Shown one piece after another: positions 25,926-40,100 of a stretch of 64,000 bases of DNA. The translations under genes were made by a program, and so were the position numbers. Position 1 is the first letter of the stretch. Each line of letters starts with the position of its first letter. The notes under the pieces were generated by a model. That model saw only the letters and a list, made by a program, of their open reading frames with translations. It ran no database searches and was not told the DNA's origin. Source of the DNA: Euwallacea fornicatus. Its lineage: Eukaryota; Arthropoda; Insecta; Coleoptera; Curculionidae. The DNA lies in the NCBI RefSeq assembly GCF_040115645.1, contig NW_027096039.1, positions 124,001 to 188,000 on the forward strand. The letters run 5' to 3'.

Positions 25926-26960
25926 AAGTGTCAAATTAATCAGCTCCACGAGATTTTGAAGATATCACAACACATCATGATTGCGTCTTGTTAAATTTCC
26001 AAGAAAAATAGTACTTTATGTGCTCAACACACTACTTTTGTGACTTTTCAAACTTTGAAGCTCGATAACTTAGGCAAATGAGGACCAAATTTGTTAAACA
26101 AGTGTCAAATTAATCAACTCGACGAGATTTTCAGGATGTCACAACACATCATGATTGCATCTTGTTGATTTTCCAAGAAAATTAGTACTATATGTGTTCA
26201 AACACACAACTTTTGTGACTTTTCAAATTTTGAAGCTCGATAACTTCAGCAAATGAGGACCAAATTTGTTAAACAAAGTGTCAAATTAATCAGCTCCACG
26301 AGATTTTGAAGATATCACAACACATCATGATTGCGTCTTGTTAAATTTCCAAGAAAAATAGTACTTTATGTGCTCAACACACTACTTTTGTGACTTTTTA
26401 AAACTTGAAGCTCGATAACTTCGGCAAATGAGGACTAAATTTGTTAAACAAGTGTCAAATTAATCAACTCGACGAGATTTTCAGGATGTCACAACACACA
26501 TCATTATTGCGTCTTGTTAAATTTCCAAGAAAAATAGTACTTTATGTGCTCAACACACTACTTTTGTGACTTTTCAAACTTTGAAGCTCGATAACTTAGG
26601 CAAATGAGGACCAAATTTGTTAAACAAGTGTCAAATTAATCAACTCGACGAGATTTTCAGGATGTCACAACACACATCATGATTGCGTCTTGTTAAATTT
26701 CCAAGAAAAATAGTACTTTATGTGCTCAACACACTACTTTTGTGACTTTTCAAACTTTGAAGCTCGATAACTTAGGCAAATGAGGACCAAATTTGTTAAA
26801 CAAAGTGTCAAATTAATCAGCTCGACGAGATATTCAGGATGTCACAACACACCATGATTGCATCTTGTTGAATTTCCAAGAAAATTAGTACTATATGTGT
26901 TCAAACACACAACTTTTGTGACTTTTCAAATTTTGAAGCTCGATAACTTCAGCAAATGAG
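25926..26960 (+). repeat. Satellite leading to a composite junction at ~26.96 kb
   Basis: The right part (about 26199-26959) is a copy of 21470-22231. It is followed directly, at the GAGGATCAAAT monomer, by a copy of what follows 23810. In the left region those two stretches are separated by nine monomers. The shared monomer is the obvious place for an exchange that joined them. Confidence 0.8.
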
Positions 26961-29076
26961 GATCAAATTTGTTAAACAAAGTGTCAAATTAATCAGCTCC
27001 ACGAGATTTTGAAGATATCACAACACATCATGATTGCGTCTTGTTAAATTTCCAAGAAAAATAGTACTTTATGTGCTCAACACACTACTTTTGTGACTTT
27101 TTAAAACTTGAAGCTCGAAAACTTCGGCAAATGAGGACTAAATTTGTTAAACAAGTGTCAAATTAATCAACTCGACGAGATTTTCAGGATGTCACAACAC
27201 ACCATGATTGCATCTTGTTGAATTTCCAAGAAAAATAGTACTTTATGTGCTCAACACACTACTTTTGTGACTTTTCAAACTTTGAAGCTCGATAACTTAG
27301 GCAAATGAGGACCAAATTTGTGAAACAAAGTGTCAAATTAATCAGCTCGACGAGATTTTCAGGATGTCACAACACATCATGATTGCGTCTTGTTAAATTT
27401 CCAAGAAAAATAGTACTTTATGAGCTCAACACACAACTTTTGTGACTTTTCAAATTTTGAAGCTCGATAACTTCAGCAAATGAGGACCAAATTTGTTAAA
27501 CAAAGTATGAAATTAATCAGCTCCACGAGATTTTGAAGATATCACAACACATCATGATTGCGTCTTGTTAAATTTCCAAGAAAAATAGTACTTTATGTGC
27601 TCAACACACTACTTTTGTGACTTTTCAAACTTTGAAGCTCGATAACTTAGGCAAATGAGGACCAAATTTGTTTAACAAAGTGTCAAATTAATCAGCTCCA
27701 CGAGATTTTGAAGATATCACAACACATCATGATTGCGTCTTGTTAAATTTCCAAGAAAAATAGTACTTTATGTGCTCAACACACTACTTTTGTGACATTT
27801 CAAACTTTGAAGCTCGATAACTTAGGCAAATGAGGACCAAATTTGTGAAACAAAGTGTCAAATTAATCAGCTCGACGAGATATTCAGGATGTCACAACAC
27901 ATCATGATTGCGTCTTGTTAAATTTCCAAGAAAAATAGTACTTTATGAGCTCAACACACAACTTTTGTGACTTTTCAAATTTTGAAGCTCGATAACTTCA
28001 GCAAATGAGGACCAAATTTGTTAAACAAAGTGTCAAATTAATCAGCTCCACGAGATTTTGAAGATATCACAACACATCATGATTGCGTCTTGTTAAATTT
28101 CCAAGAAAAATAGTACTTTATGTGCTCAACACACTACTTTTGTGACTTTTCAAACTTTGAAGCTCGATAACTTAGGCAAATGAGGACCAAATTTGTGAAA
28201 CAAAGTGTCAAATTAATCAGCTCGACGAGATTTTCAGGATGTCACAACACATCATGATTGCGTCTTGTTAAATTTCCAAGAAAAATAGTACTTTATGAGC
28301 TCAACACACAACTTTTGTGACTTTTCAAATTTTGAAGCTCGATAACTTCAGCAAATGAGGACGAAATTTGTTAAACAAAGTGTCAAATTAATCAGCTCGA
28401 CGAGATTTTCAGGATGTCACAACACATCATGATTGCGTCTTGTTAAATTTCCAAGAAAAATAGTACTTTATGAGCTTAACACACAACTTTTGTGACTTTT
28501 CAAATTTTGAAGCTCGATAACTTCAGCAAATGAGGACCAAATTTGTTAAACAAAGTGTCAAATTAATCAGCTCCACGAGATTTTGAAGATATCACAACAC
28601 ATCATGATTGCGTCTTGTTAAATTTCCAAGAAAAATAGTACTTTATGTGCTCAACACACTACTTTTGTGACTTTTCAAACTTTGAAGCTCGATAACTTAG
28701 GCAAATGAGGACCAAATTTGTTAAACAAGTGTCAAATTAATCAACTCGACGAGATTTTCAGGATGTCACAACACATCATGATTGCATCTTGTTGATTTTC
28801 CAAGAAAATTAGTACTATATGTGTTCAAACACACAACTTTTGTGACTTTTCAAATTGTGAAGCTCGATAACTTCAGCAAATGAGGACCAAATTTGTTAAA
28901 CAAAGTGTCAAATTAATCAGCTCCACGAGATTTTGAAGATATCACAACACATCATGATTGCGTCTTGTTAAATTTCCAAGAAAAATAGTACTTTATGTGC
29001 TCAACACACTACTTTTGTGACTTTTCAAACTTTGAAGCTCGATAACTTAGGCAAATGAGGACCAAATTTGTTAAAC
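26961..29076 (+). repeat. 18-monomer duplication (3151 bp), right copy
   Basis: This is the partner of 23810-25925, with the same order of private markers, including GTATGAAATT (27505), GAGCTTAACACAC (about 28472) and TTCAAATTGTGAAG (about 28851). A private change here is TGTGACATTTCAAAC at about 27795. From about 28620 its end also belongs to the long duplicate of 16889-18660, so at least two copying events overlap in this stretch. Confidence 0.85.
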
Positions 29077-30391
29077 AAGTGTCAAATTAATCAACTCGAC
29101 GAGATTTTCAGGATGTCACAACACACATCATGATTGCGTCTTGTTAAATTTCCAAGAAAAATAGTACTTTATGTGCTCAACACACTACTTTTGTGACTTT
29201 TTAAAACTTGAAGCTCGATAACTTCGGCAAATGAGGACTAAATTTGTTAAACAAGTGTCAAATTAATCAACTCGACGAGATTTTCAGGATGTCACAACAC
29301 ACCATGATTGCATCTTGTTGAATTTCCAAGAAAATTAGTACTATATGTGTTCAAACACACAACTTTTGTGACTTTTCAAATTTTGAAGCTCGATAACTTC
29401 AGCAAATGAGGACCAAATTTGTTAAACAATGTGTCAAATTAATCAGCTCCACGAGATTTTGAAGATATCACAACACATCATGATTGCGTCTTGTTAAATT
29501 TCCAAGAAAAATAGTACTTTATGTGCTCAACACACTACTTTTGTGACTTTTCAAACTTTGAAGCTCGATAACTTAGGCAAAGGAGGACCAAATTTGTTAA
29601 ACAAGTGTCAAATTAATCAACTCGACGAGATTTTCAGGATGTCACAACACATCATGATTGCGTCTTGTTAAATTTCCAAGAAAAATAGTACTTTATGAGC
29701 TCAACACCCAACTTTTGTGGCTTTTCAAAACTTGAAGCTCGATAAGTTCGGCAAGTAAGGACCAAATTTCTTAAACAAAGTGTCAAATTAATCAGCTCGA
29801 CGAGATATTCAGGATGTCACAACACATCATGATTGCGTCTTGTTAAATTTCCAAGAAAAATAGTACTTTATGTGCTCAACACACTACTTTTGTGACTTTT
29901 CAAACTTTGAAGCTTGATAACTTAGGCAAATGAGGACCAAATTTGTTAAACAATGTGTCAAATTAATCAGCTCCACGAGATTTTGAAGATATCACAACAC
30001 ATCATGATTGCGTCTTGTTAAATTTCCAAGAAAAATAGTACTTTATGTGCTCAACACACTACTTTTGTGACTTTTCAAACTTTGAAGCTCGATAACTTAG
30101 GCAAAGGAGGACCAAATTTGTTAAACAAGTGTCAAATTAATCAACTCGACGAGATTTTCAGGATGTCACAACACATCATGATTGCGTCTTGTTAAATTTC
30201 CAAGAAAAATAGTACTTTATGAGCTCAACACCCAACTTTTGTGGCTTTTCAAAACTTGAAGCTCGATAACTTCGGCAAGTAAGGACCAAATTTCTTAAAC
30301 AAAGTGTCAAATTAATCAGCTCGACGAGATATTCAGGATGTCACAACACATCATGATTGCGTCTTGTTAAATTTCCAAGAAAAATAGTACT
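28620..30391 (+). repeat. Copy of 16.9-18.66 kb displaced by 11,731 bp
   Basis: About 1.77 kb matches 16889-18660 at a constant offset of 11731 bp (67 monomers). It includes TTGTTGATTTTCC, AACAATGTGTC, the two AAAGG markers (29579 and 30103, 524 bp apart), two E monomers and the GAAGCTTG anchor. The few differences are single bases, such as GATAAGTTCGG at about 29745 and TTCAAATTGTG at about 28852. The match ends at about 30391, where a beta head (GCGTCTTGTTAAA, AATAGTAC) switches to an alpha tail (TATATGTGTTCAAAC). Confidence 0.85.
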
Positions 30392-30824
30392 ATATGTGTT
30401 CAAACACACAACTTTTGTGACTTTTCAAATTTTGAAGCTCGATAACTTCAGCAAATGAGGACCAAATTTGTTAAACAAAGTGTCAAATTAATCAGCTCCA
30501 CGAGATTTTGAAGATATCACAACACATCATGATTGCGTCTTGTTAAATTTCCAAGAAAAATAGTACTTTATGTGCTCAACACACTACTTTTGTGACTTTT
30601 TAAAACTTGAAGCTCGATAACTTCGGCAAATGAGGACTAAATTTGTTAAACAAGTGTCAAATTAATCAACTCGACGAGATTTTCAGGATGTCACAACACA
30701 CATCATTATTGCGTCTTGTTAAATTTCCAAGAAAAATAGTACTTTATGTGCTCAACACACTACTTTTGTGACTTTTCAAACTTTGAAGCTCGATAACTTA
30801 GGCAAATGAGGACCAAATTTGTTA
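30392..30824 (+). repeat. Short mixed satellite stretch
   Basis: This holds about two and a half monomers: the tail of the beta/alpha chimera, a B monomer ending TTTTTAAAACTT, and a C monomer with CATCATTATTGCG (30701). It links the 11.7-kb displaced copy to the 10-monomer duplications on its right. Confidence 0.75.
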
Positions 30825-33800
30825 AACAAGTGTCAAATTAATCAACTCGACGAGATTTTCAGGATGTCACAACACACATCATGATTGCGTCTTGTTAAAT
30901 TTCCAAGAAAAATAGTACTTTATGTGCTCAACACACTACTTTTGTGACTTTTCAAACTTTGAAGCTCGATAACTTAGGCAAATGAGGACCAAATTTGTTA
31001 AACAAAGTGTCAAATTAATCAGCTCGACGAGATATTCAGGATGTCACAACACACCATGATTGCATCTTGTTGAATTTCCAAGAAAATTAGTACTATATGT
31101 GTTCAAACACACAACTTTTGTGACTTTTCAAATTTTGAAGCTCGATAACCTCAGCAAATGAGGATCAAATTTGTTAAACAAAGTGTCAAATTAATCAGCT
31201 CCACGAGATTTTGAAGATATCACAACACATCATGATTGCGTCTTGTTAAATTTCCAAGAAAAATAGTACTTTATGTGCTCAACACACTACTTTTGTGACT
31301 TTTCAAACTTTGAAGCTCGATAACTTAGGCAAAGGAGGACCAAATTTGTTAAACAAGTGTCCAATTAATCAACTCGACGAGATTTTCAGGATGTCACAAC
31401 ACATCATGATTGCGTCTTGTTAAATTTCCAAGAAAAATAGTACTTTATGAGCTCAACACACAACTTTTGTGACTTTTCAAATTTTGAAGCTCGATAACTT
31501 CAGCAAATGAGGACCAAATTTGTTAAACAAAGTGTCAAATTAATCAGCTCCACGAGATTTTGAAGATATCACAACACATCATGATTGCGTCTTGTTAAAT
31601 TTCCAAGAAAAATAGTACTTTATGTGCTCAACACACTACTTTTGTGACTTTTCAAACTTTGAAGCTCGATAACTTAGGCAAATGAGGACCAAATTTGTTA
31701 AACAAAGTGTCAAATTAATCAGCTCGACGAGATATTCAGGATGTCACAACACACCATGATTGCATCTTGTTGAATTTCCAAGAAAATTAGTACTATATGT
31801 GTTCAAACACACAACTTTTGTGACTTTTCAAATTTTGAAGCTCGATAACTTCAGCAAATGAGGATCAAATTTGTTAAACAAAGTGTCAAATTAATCAGCT
31901 CCACGAGATTTTGAAGATATCACAACACATCATGATTGCGTCTTGTTAAATTTCCAAGAAAAATAGTACTTTATGTGCTCAACACACTACTTTTGTGACT
32001 TTTCAAACTTTGAAGCTCGATAACTTAGGCAAATGAGGACCAAATTTGTGAAACAAAGTGTCAAATTAATCAGCTCGACGAGATTTTCAGGATGTCACAA
32101 AACATCATGATTGCGTCTTGTTAAATTTCCAAGAAAAATAGTACTTTATGAGCTCAACACACAACTTTTGTGACTTTTCAAATTTTGAAGCTCGATAACT
32201 TCAGCAAATGAGGACGAAATTTGTTAAACAAAGTGTCAAATTAATCAGCTCGACGAGATTTTCAGGATGTCACAACACATCATGATTGCGTCTTGTTAAA
32301 TTTCCAAGAAAAATAGTACTTTATGAGCTCAACACACAACTTTTGTGACTTTTCAAATTTTGAAGCTCGATAACTTCAGCAAATGAGGACCAAATTTGTT
32401 AAACAAAGTGTCAAATTAATCAGCTCCACGAGATTTTGAAGATATCACAACACATCATGATTGCGTCTTGTTAAATTTCCAAGAAAAATAGTACTTTATG
32501 TGCTCAACACACTACTTTTGTGACTTTTTAAAACTTGAAGCTCGATAACTTCGGCAAATGAGGACTAAATTTGTTAAACAAGTGTCAAATTAATCAACTC
32601 GACGAGATTTTCAGGATGTCACAACACACATCATTATTGCGTCTTGTTAAATTTCCAAGAAAAATAGTACTTTATGTGCTCAACACACTACTTTTGTGAC
32701 TTTTCAAACTTTGAAGCTCGATAACTTAGGCAAATGAGGACCAAATTTGTTAAACAAAGTGTCAAATTAATCAGCTCGACGAGATATTCAGGATGTCACA
32801 ACACACCATGATTGCATCTTGTTGAATTTCCAAGAAAATTAGTACTATATGTGTTCAAACACACAACTTTTGTGACTTTTCAAATTTTGAAGCTCGATAA
32901 CTTCAGCAAATGAGGATCAAATTTGTTAAACAAAGTGTCAAATTAATCAGCTCCACGAGATTTTGAAGATATCACAACACATCATGATTGCGTCTTGTTA
33001 AATTTCCAAGAAAAATAGTACTTTATGTGCTCAACACACTACTTTTGTGACTTTTCAAACTTTGAAGCTCGATAACTTAGGCAAAGGAGGACCAAATTTG
33101 TTAAACAAGTGTCAAATTAATCAACTCGACGAGATTTTCAGGATGTCACAACACATCATGATTGCGTCTTGTTAAATTTCCAAGAAAAATAGTACTTTAT
33201 GAGCTCAACACACAACTTTTGTGACTTTTCAAATTTTGAAGCTCGATAACTTCAGCAAATGAGGACCAAATTTGTTAAACAAAGTGTCAAATTAATCAGC
33301 TCCACGAGATTTTGAAGATATCACAACACATCATGATTGCGTCTTGTTAAATTTCCAAGAAAAATAGTACTTTATGTGCTCAACACACTACTTTTGTGAC
33401 TTTTCAAACTTTGAAGCTCGATAACTTAGGCAAATGAGGACCAAATTTGTTAAACAAAGTGTCAAATTAATCAGCTCGACGAGATATTCAGGATGTCACA
33501 ACACACCATGATTGCATCTTGTTGAATTTCCAAGAAAATTAGTACTATATGTGTTCAAACACACAACTTTTGTGACTTTTCAAATTTTGAAGCTCGATAA
33601 CTTCAGCAAATGAGGATCAAATTTGTTAAACAAAGTGTCAAATTAATCAGCTCCACGAGATTTTGAAGATATCACAACACATCATGATTGCGTCTTGTTA
33701 AATTTCCAAGAAAAATAGTACTTTATGTGCTCAACACACTACTTTTGTGACTTTTCAAACTTTGAAGCTCGATAACTTAGGCAAATGAGGACCAAATTTG

Positions 33801-34760
33801 TGAAACAAAGTGTCAAATTAATCAGCTCGACGAGATTTTCAGGAAGTCACAAAACATCATGATTGCGTCTTGTTAAATTTCCAAGAAAAATAGTACTTTA
33901 TGAGCTCAACACACAACTTTTGTGACTTTTCAAATTTTGAAGCTCGATAACTTCAGCAAATGAGGACGAAATTTGTTAAACAAAGTGTCAAATTAATCAG
34001 CTCGACGAGATTTTCAGGATGTCACAACACATCATGATTGCGTCTTGTTAAATTTCCAAGAAAAATAGTACTTTATGAGCTCAACACACAACTTTTGTGA
34101 CTTTTCAAATTTTGAAGCTCGATAACTTCAGCAAATGAGGACCAAATTTGTTAAACAAAGTGTCAAATTAATCAGCTCCACGAGATTTTGAAGATATCAC
34201 AACACATCATGATTGCGTCTTGTTAAATTTCCAAGAAAAATAGTACTTTATGTGCTCAACACACTACTTTTGTGACTTTTTAAAACTTGAAGCTCGATAA
34301 CTTCGGCAAATGAGGACTAAATTTGTTAAACAAGTGTCAAATTAATCAACTCGACGAGATTTTCAGGATGTCACAACACACATCATTATTGCGTCATGTT
34401 AAATTTCCAAGAAAAATAGTACTTTATGTGCTCAACACACTACTTTTGTGACTTTTCAAACTTTGAAGCTCGATAACTTAGGCAAATGAGGACCAAATTT
34501 GTTAAACAAAGTGTCAAATTAATCAGCTCGACGAGATATTCAGGATGTCACAACACATCATGATTGCATCTTGTTGAATTTCCAAGAAAATTAGTACTAT
34601 ATGTGTTCAAACACACAACTTTTGTGACTTTTCAAATTTTGAAGCTCGATAACTTCAGCAAATGAGGACCAAATTTGTTAAACAAAGTGTCAAATTAATC
34701 AGCTCCACGAGATTTTGAAGATATCACAACACATCATGATTGCGTCTTGTTAAATTTCCA
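30825..34760 (+). repeat. 10-monomer unit (1752 bp), ~2.2 copies
   Basis: The order repeats at 1751-1752 bp. GAGGATCAAAT lies at 31161/32913 and 31861/33613, AAAGGAGGACC at 31331/33083, and CACAAAACATC at 32099/33851. Private differences include GATAACCTCAGC (about 31149) and GTGTCCAATTAATC (about 31361) in the first copy. The second copy has GGAAGTCACAAAAC (about 33843) and GCGTCATGTTAAA (about 34394). The right part, from about 33325, is also the left copy of the 11-monomer duplication. Confidence 0.85.
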
Positions 34761-37122
34761 AGAAAAATAGTACTTTATGAGCTCAACACCCAACTTTTGT
34801 GGCTTTTCAAAACTTGAAGCTCGATAACTTCGGCAAGTAAGGACCAAATTTCTTAAACAAGTGTCAAATTAATCAACTCAACGAGATTTTCAGGATGTCA
34901 CAACACATCATGATTGCATCTTGTTGAATTTCCAAGAAAATTAGTACTATATGTGTTCAAACACACAACTTTTGTGACTTTTCAAATTTTGAAGCTCGAT
35001 AACTTCAGCAAATGAGGACGAAATTTGTTAAACAAAGTGTCACATTAATCAGCTCGACGAGATTTTCAGGATGTCACAACACATCATGATTGCGTCTTGT
35101 TAAATTTCCAAGAAAAATAGTACTTTATGAGCTCAACACACAACTTTTGTGACTTTTCAAATTTTGAAGCTCGATAACTTCAGCAAATGAGGACGAAATT
35201 TGTTAAACAAAGTGTCAAATTAATCAGCTCGACGAGATTTTCAGGATGTCACAACACATCATGATTGCGTCTTGTTAAATTTCCAAGAAAAATAGTACTT
35301 TATGTGCTCAACACACTACTTTTGTGACTTTTCAAACTTTGAAGCTCGATAACTTAGGCAAATGAGGACCAAATTTGTTAAACAAAGTGTCAAATTAATC
35401 AGCTCGACGAGATATTCAGGATGTCACAACACACCATGATTGCATCTTGTTGAATTTCCAAGAAAATTAGTACTATATGTGTTCAAACACACAACTTTTG
35501 TGACTTTTCAAATTTTGAAGCTCGATAACTTCAGCAAATGAGGATCAAATTTGTTAAACAAAGTGTCAAATTAATCAGCTCCACGAGATTTTGAAGATAT
35601 CACAACACATCATGATTGCGTCTTGTTAAATTTCCAAGAAAAATAGTACTTTATGTGCTCAACACACTACTTTTGTGACTTTTCAAACTTTGAAGCTCGA
35701 TAACTTAGGCAAATGAGGACCAAATTTGTGAAACAAAGTGTCAAATTAATCAGCTCGACGAGATTTTCAGGATGTCACAAAACATCATGATTGCGTCTTG
35801 TTAAATTTCCAAGAAAAATAGTACTTTATGAGCTCAACACACAACTTTTGTGACTTTTCAAATTTTGAAGCTCGATAACTTCAGCAAATGAGGACGAAAT
35901 TTGTTAAACAAAGTGTCAAATTAATCAGCTCGACGAGATTTTCAGGATGTCACAACACATCATGATTGCGTCTTGTTAAATTTCCAAGAAAAATAGTACT
36001 TTATGAGCTCAACACACAACTTTTGTGACTTTTCAAATTTTGAAGCTCGATAACTTCAGCAAATGAGGACCAAATTTGTTAAACAAAGTGTCAAATTAAT
36101 CAGCTCCACGAGATTTTGAAGATATCACAACACATCATGATTGCGTCTTGTTAAATTTCCAAGAAAAATAGTACTTTATGTGCTCAACACACTACTTTTG
36201 TGACTTTTTAAAACTTGAAGCTCGATAACTTCGGCAAATGAGGACTAAATTTGTTAAACAAGTGTCAAATTAATCAACTCGACGAGATTTTCAGGATGTC
36301 ACAACACACATCATTATTGCGTCTTGTTAAATTTCCAAGAAAAATAGTACTTTATGTGCTCAACACACTACTTTTGTGACTTTTCAAACTTTGAAGCTCG
36401 ATAACTTAGGCAAATGAGGACCAAATTTGTTAAACAAAGTGTCAAATTAATCAGCTCGACGAGATATTCAGGATGTCACAACACATCATGATTGCATCTT
36501 GTTGAATTTCCAAGAAAATTAGTACTATATGTGTTCAAACACACAACTTTTGTGACTTTTCAAATTTTGAAGCTCGATAACTTCAGCAAATGAGGACCAA
36601 ATTTGTTAAACAAAGTGTCAAATTAATCAGCTCCACGAGATTTTGAAGATATCACAACACATCATGATTGCGTCTTGTTAAATTTCCAAGAAAAATAGTA
36701 CTTTATGAGCTCAACACCCAACTTTTGTGGCTTTTCAAAACTTGAAGCTCGATAACTTCGGCAAGTAAGGACCAAATTTCTTAAACAAGTGTCAAATTAA
36801 TCAACTCAACGAGATTTTCAGGATGTCACAACACATCATGATTGCATCTTGTTGAATTTCCAAGAAAATTAGTACTATATGTGTTCAAACACACAACTTT
36901 TGTGACTTTTCAAATTTTGAAGCTCGATAACTTCAGCAAATGAGGACGAAATTTGTTAAACAAAGTGTCACATTAATCAGCTCGACGAGATTTTCAGGAT
37001 GTCACAACACATCATGATTGCGTCTTGTTAAATTTCCAAGAAAAATAGTACTTTATGAGCTCAACACACAACTTTTGTGACTTTTCAAATTTTGAAGCTC
37101 GATAACTTCAGCAAATGAGGAC
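33325..37122 (+). repeat. 11-monomer unit (1928 bp), nearly tandem pair
   Basis: About 33325-35194 matches 35253-37122 at 1928-1929 bp. Shared markers are GAGGATC (33613/35541), CACAAAACATC (33851/35779), CATCATTATTGCG (34381/36310), the E monomer with AAGTAAGGACC, ACTCAACGAG (about 34876/36804) and TGTCACATTAATC (about 35040/36968). The last two also occur once at 21.2-21.4 kb, 78 monomers to the left, so this unit contains material shared across more than 13 kb. Confidence 0.85.
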
Positions 37123-40100
37123 CAAATTTGTTAAACAAAGTGTCAAATTAATCAGCTCCACGAGATTTTGAAGATATCACAACACATCATGATTGCGTCT
37201 TGTTAAATTTCCAAGAAAAATAGTACTTTATGTGCTCAACACACTACTTTTGTGACTTTTTAAAACTTGAAGCTCGATAACTTCGGCAAATGAGGACTAA
37301 ATTTGTTAAACAAGTGTCAAATTAATCAACTCGACGAGATTTTCAGGATGTCACAACACACATCATTATTGCGTCTTGTTAAATTTCCAAGAAAAATAGT
37401 ACTTTATGTGCTCAACACACTACTTTTGTGACTTTTCAAACTTTGAAGCTCGATAACTTAGGCAAATGAGGACCAAATTTGTTAAACAAAGTGTCAAATT
37501 AATCAGCTCGACGAGATATTCAGGATGTCACAACACACCATGATTGCATCTTGTTGAATTTCCAAGAAAATTAGTACTATATGTGTTCAAACACACAACT
37601 TTTGTGACTTTTCAAATTTTGAAGCTCGATAACTTCAGCAAATGAGGACCAAATTTGTTAAACAAAGTGTCAAATTAATCAGCTCCACGAGATTTTGAAG
37701 ATATCACAACACATCATGATTGCGTCTTGTTAAATTTCCAAGAAAAATAGTACTTTATGTGCTCAACAAACTACTTTTGTGACTTTTCAAACTTTGAAGC
37801 TCGATAACTTAGGCAAATGAGGACCAAATTTGTGAAACAAAGTGTCAAATTAATCAGCTCGACGAGATTTTCAGGATGTCACAACACATCATGATTGCGT
37901 CTTGTTAAATTTCCAAGAAAAATAGTACTTTATGAGCTCAACACACAACTTTTGTGACTTTTCAAATTTTGAAGCTCGATAACTTCAGCAAATGAGGACG
38001 AAATTTGTTAAACAAAGTGTCAAATTAATCAGCTCGACGAGATTTTCAGGATGTCACAACACATCATGATTGCGTCTTGTTAAATTTCCAAGAAAAATAG
38101 TACTTTATGAGCTCAACACACAAATTTTGTGACTTTTCAAATTTTGAAGCTCGATAACTTCAGCAAATGAGGACCAAATTTGTTAAACAAAGTGTCAAAT
38201 TAATCAGCTCCACGAGATTTTGAAGATATCACAACACATCATGATTGCGTCTTGTTAAATTTCCAAGAAAAATAGTACTTTATGTGCTCAACACACTACT
38301 TTTGTGACTTTTTAAAACTTGAAGCTCGATAACTTCGGCAAATGAGGACTAAATTTGTTAAACAAGTGTCAAATTAATCAACTCGACGAGATTTTCAGGA
38401 TGTCACAACACACATCATTATTGCGTCTTGTTAAATTTCCAAGAAAAATAGTACTTTATGTGCTCAACACACTACTTTTGTGACTTTTCAAACTTTGAAG
38501 CTCGATAACTTAGGCAAATGAGGACCAAATTTGTTAAACAAGTGTCAAATTAATCAACTCGACGAGATTTTCAGGATGTCACAACACACATCATGATTGC
38601 GTCTTGTTAAATTTCCAAGAAAAATAGTACTTTATGTGCTCAACACACTACTTTTGTGACTTTTCAAACTTTGAAGCTCGATAACTTAGGCAAATGAGAA
38701 CCAAATTTGTTAAACAAAGTGTCAAATTAATCAGCTCGACGAGATATTCAGGATGTCACAACACACCATGATTGCATCTTGTTGAATTTCCAAGAAAATT
38801 AGTACTATATGTGTTCAAACACACAACTTTTGTGACTTTTCAAATTTTGAAGCTCGATAACTTCAGCAAATGAGGACCAAATTTGTTAAACAAAGTGTCA
38901 AATTAATCAGCTCCACGAGATTTTGAAGATATCAATACACATCATGATTGCGTCTTGTTAAATTTCCAAGAAAAATAGTACTTTATGTGCTCAACACACT
39001 ACTTTTGTGACTTTTGAAAACTTGAAGCTCGATAACTTCGGCAAATGAGGACTAAATTTGTTAAACAAGTGTCAAATTAATCAACTCGACGAGATTTTCA
39101 GGATGTCACAACACACATCATTATTGCGTCTTGTTAAATTTCCAAGAAAAATAGTACTTTATGTGCTCAACACACTACTTTTGTGACTTTTCAAACTTTG
39201 AAGCTCGATAACTTAGGCAAATGAGGACCAAATTTGTTAAACAAAGTGTCAAATTAATCAGCTCGACGAGATATTCAGGATGTCACAACACACCATGATT
39301 GCATCTTGTTGAATTTCCAAGAAAATTAGTACTATATGTGTTCAAACACACAACTTTTGTGACTTTTCAAATTTTGAAGCTCGATAACTTCAGCAAATGA
39401 GGACCAAATTTGTTAAACAAAGTGTCAAATTAATCAGCTCCACGAGATTTTGAAGATATCACAACACATCATGATTGCGTCTTGTTAAATTTCCAAGAAA
39501 AATAGTACTTTATGAGCTCAACACCCAACTTTTGTGGCTTTTCAAAACTTGAAGCTCGATAACTTCGGCAAGTAAGGACCAAATTTCTTAAACAAAGTGT
39601 CAAATTAATCAGCTCGACGAGATATTCAGGATATCACAACACATCATGATTGCATCTTGTTGAATTTCCAAGAAAATTAGTACTATATGTGTTCAAACAC
39701 ACAACTTTTGTGACTTTTCAAATTTTGAAGCTCGATAACTTCAGCAAATGAGGACCAAATTTGTTAAACAAAGTGTCAAATTAATCAGCTCCACGAGATT
39801 TTGAAGATATCACAACACATCATGATTGCGTCTTGTTAAATTTCTAAGAAAAATAGTACTTTATGTGCTCAACACACTACTTTTGTGACTTTTTAAAACT
39901 TGAAGCTCGATAACTTCGGCAAATGAGGACTAAATTTGTTAAACAAGTGTCAAATTAATCAACTCGACGAGATTTTCAGGATGTCACAACACACATCATT
40001 ATTGCGTCTTATTAAATTTCCAAGAAAAATAGTACTTTATGTGCTCAACACACTACTTTTGTGACTTTTCAAACTTTGAAGCTCGATAACTTAGGCAAAT

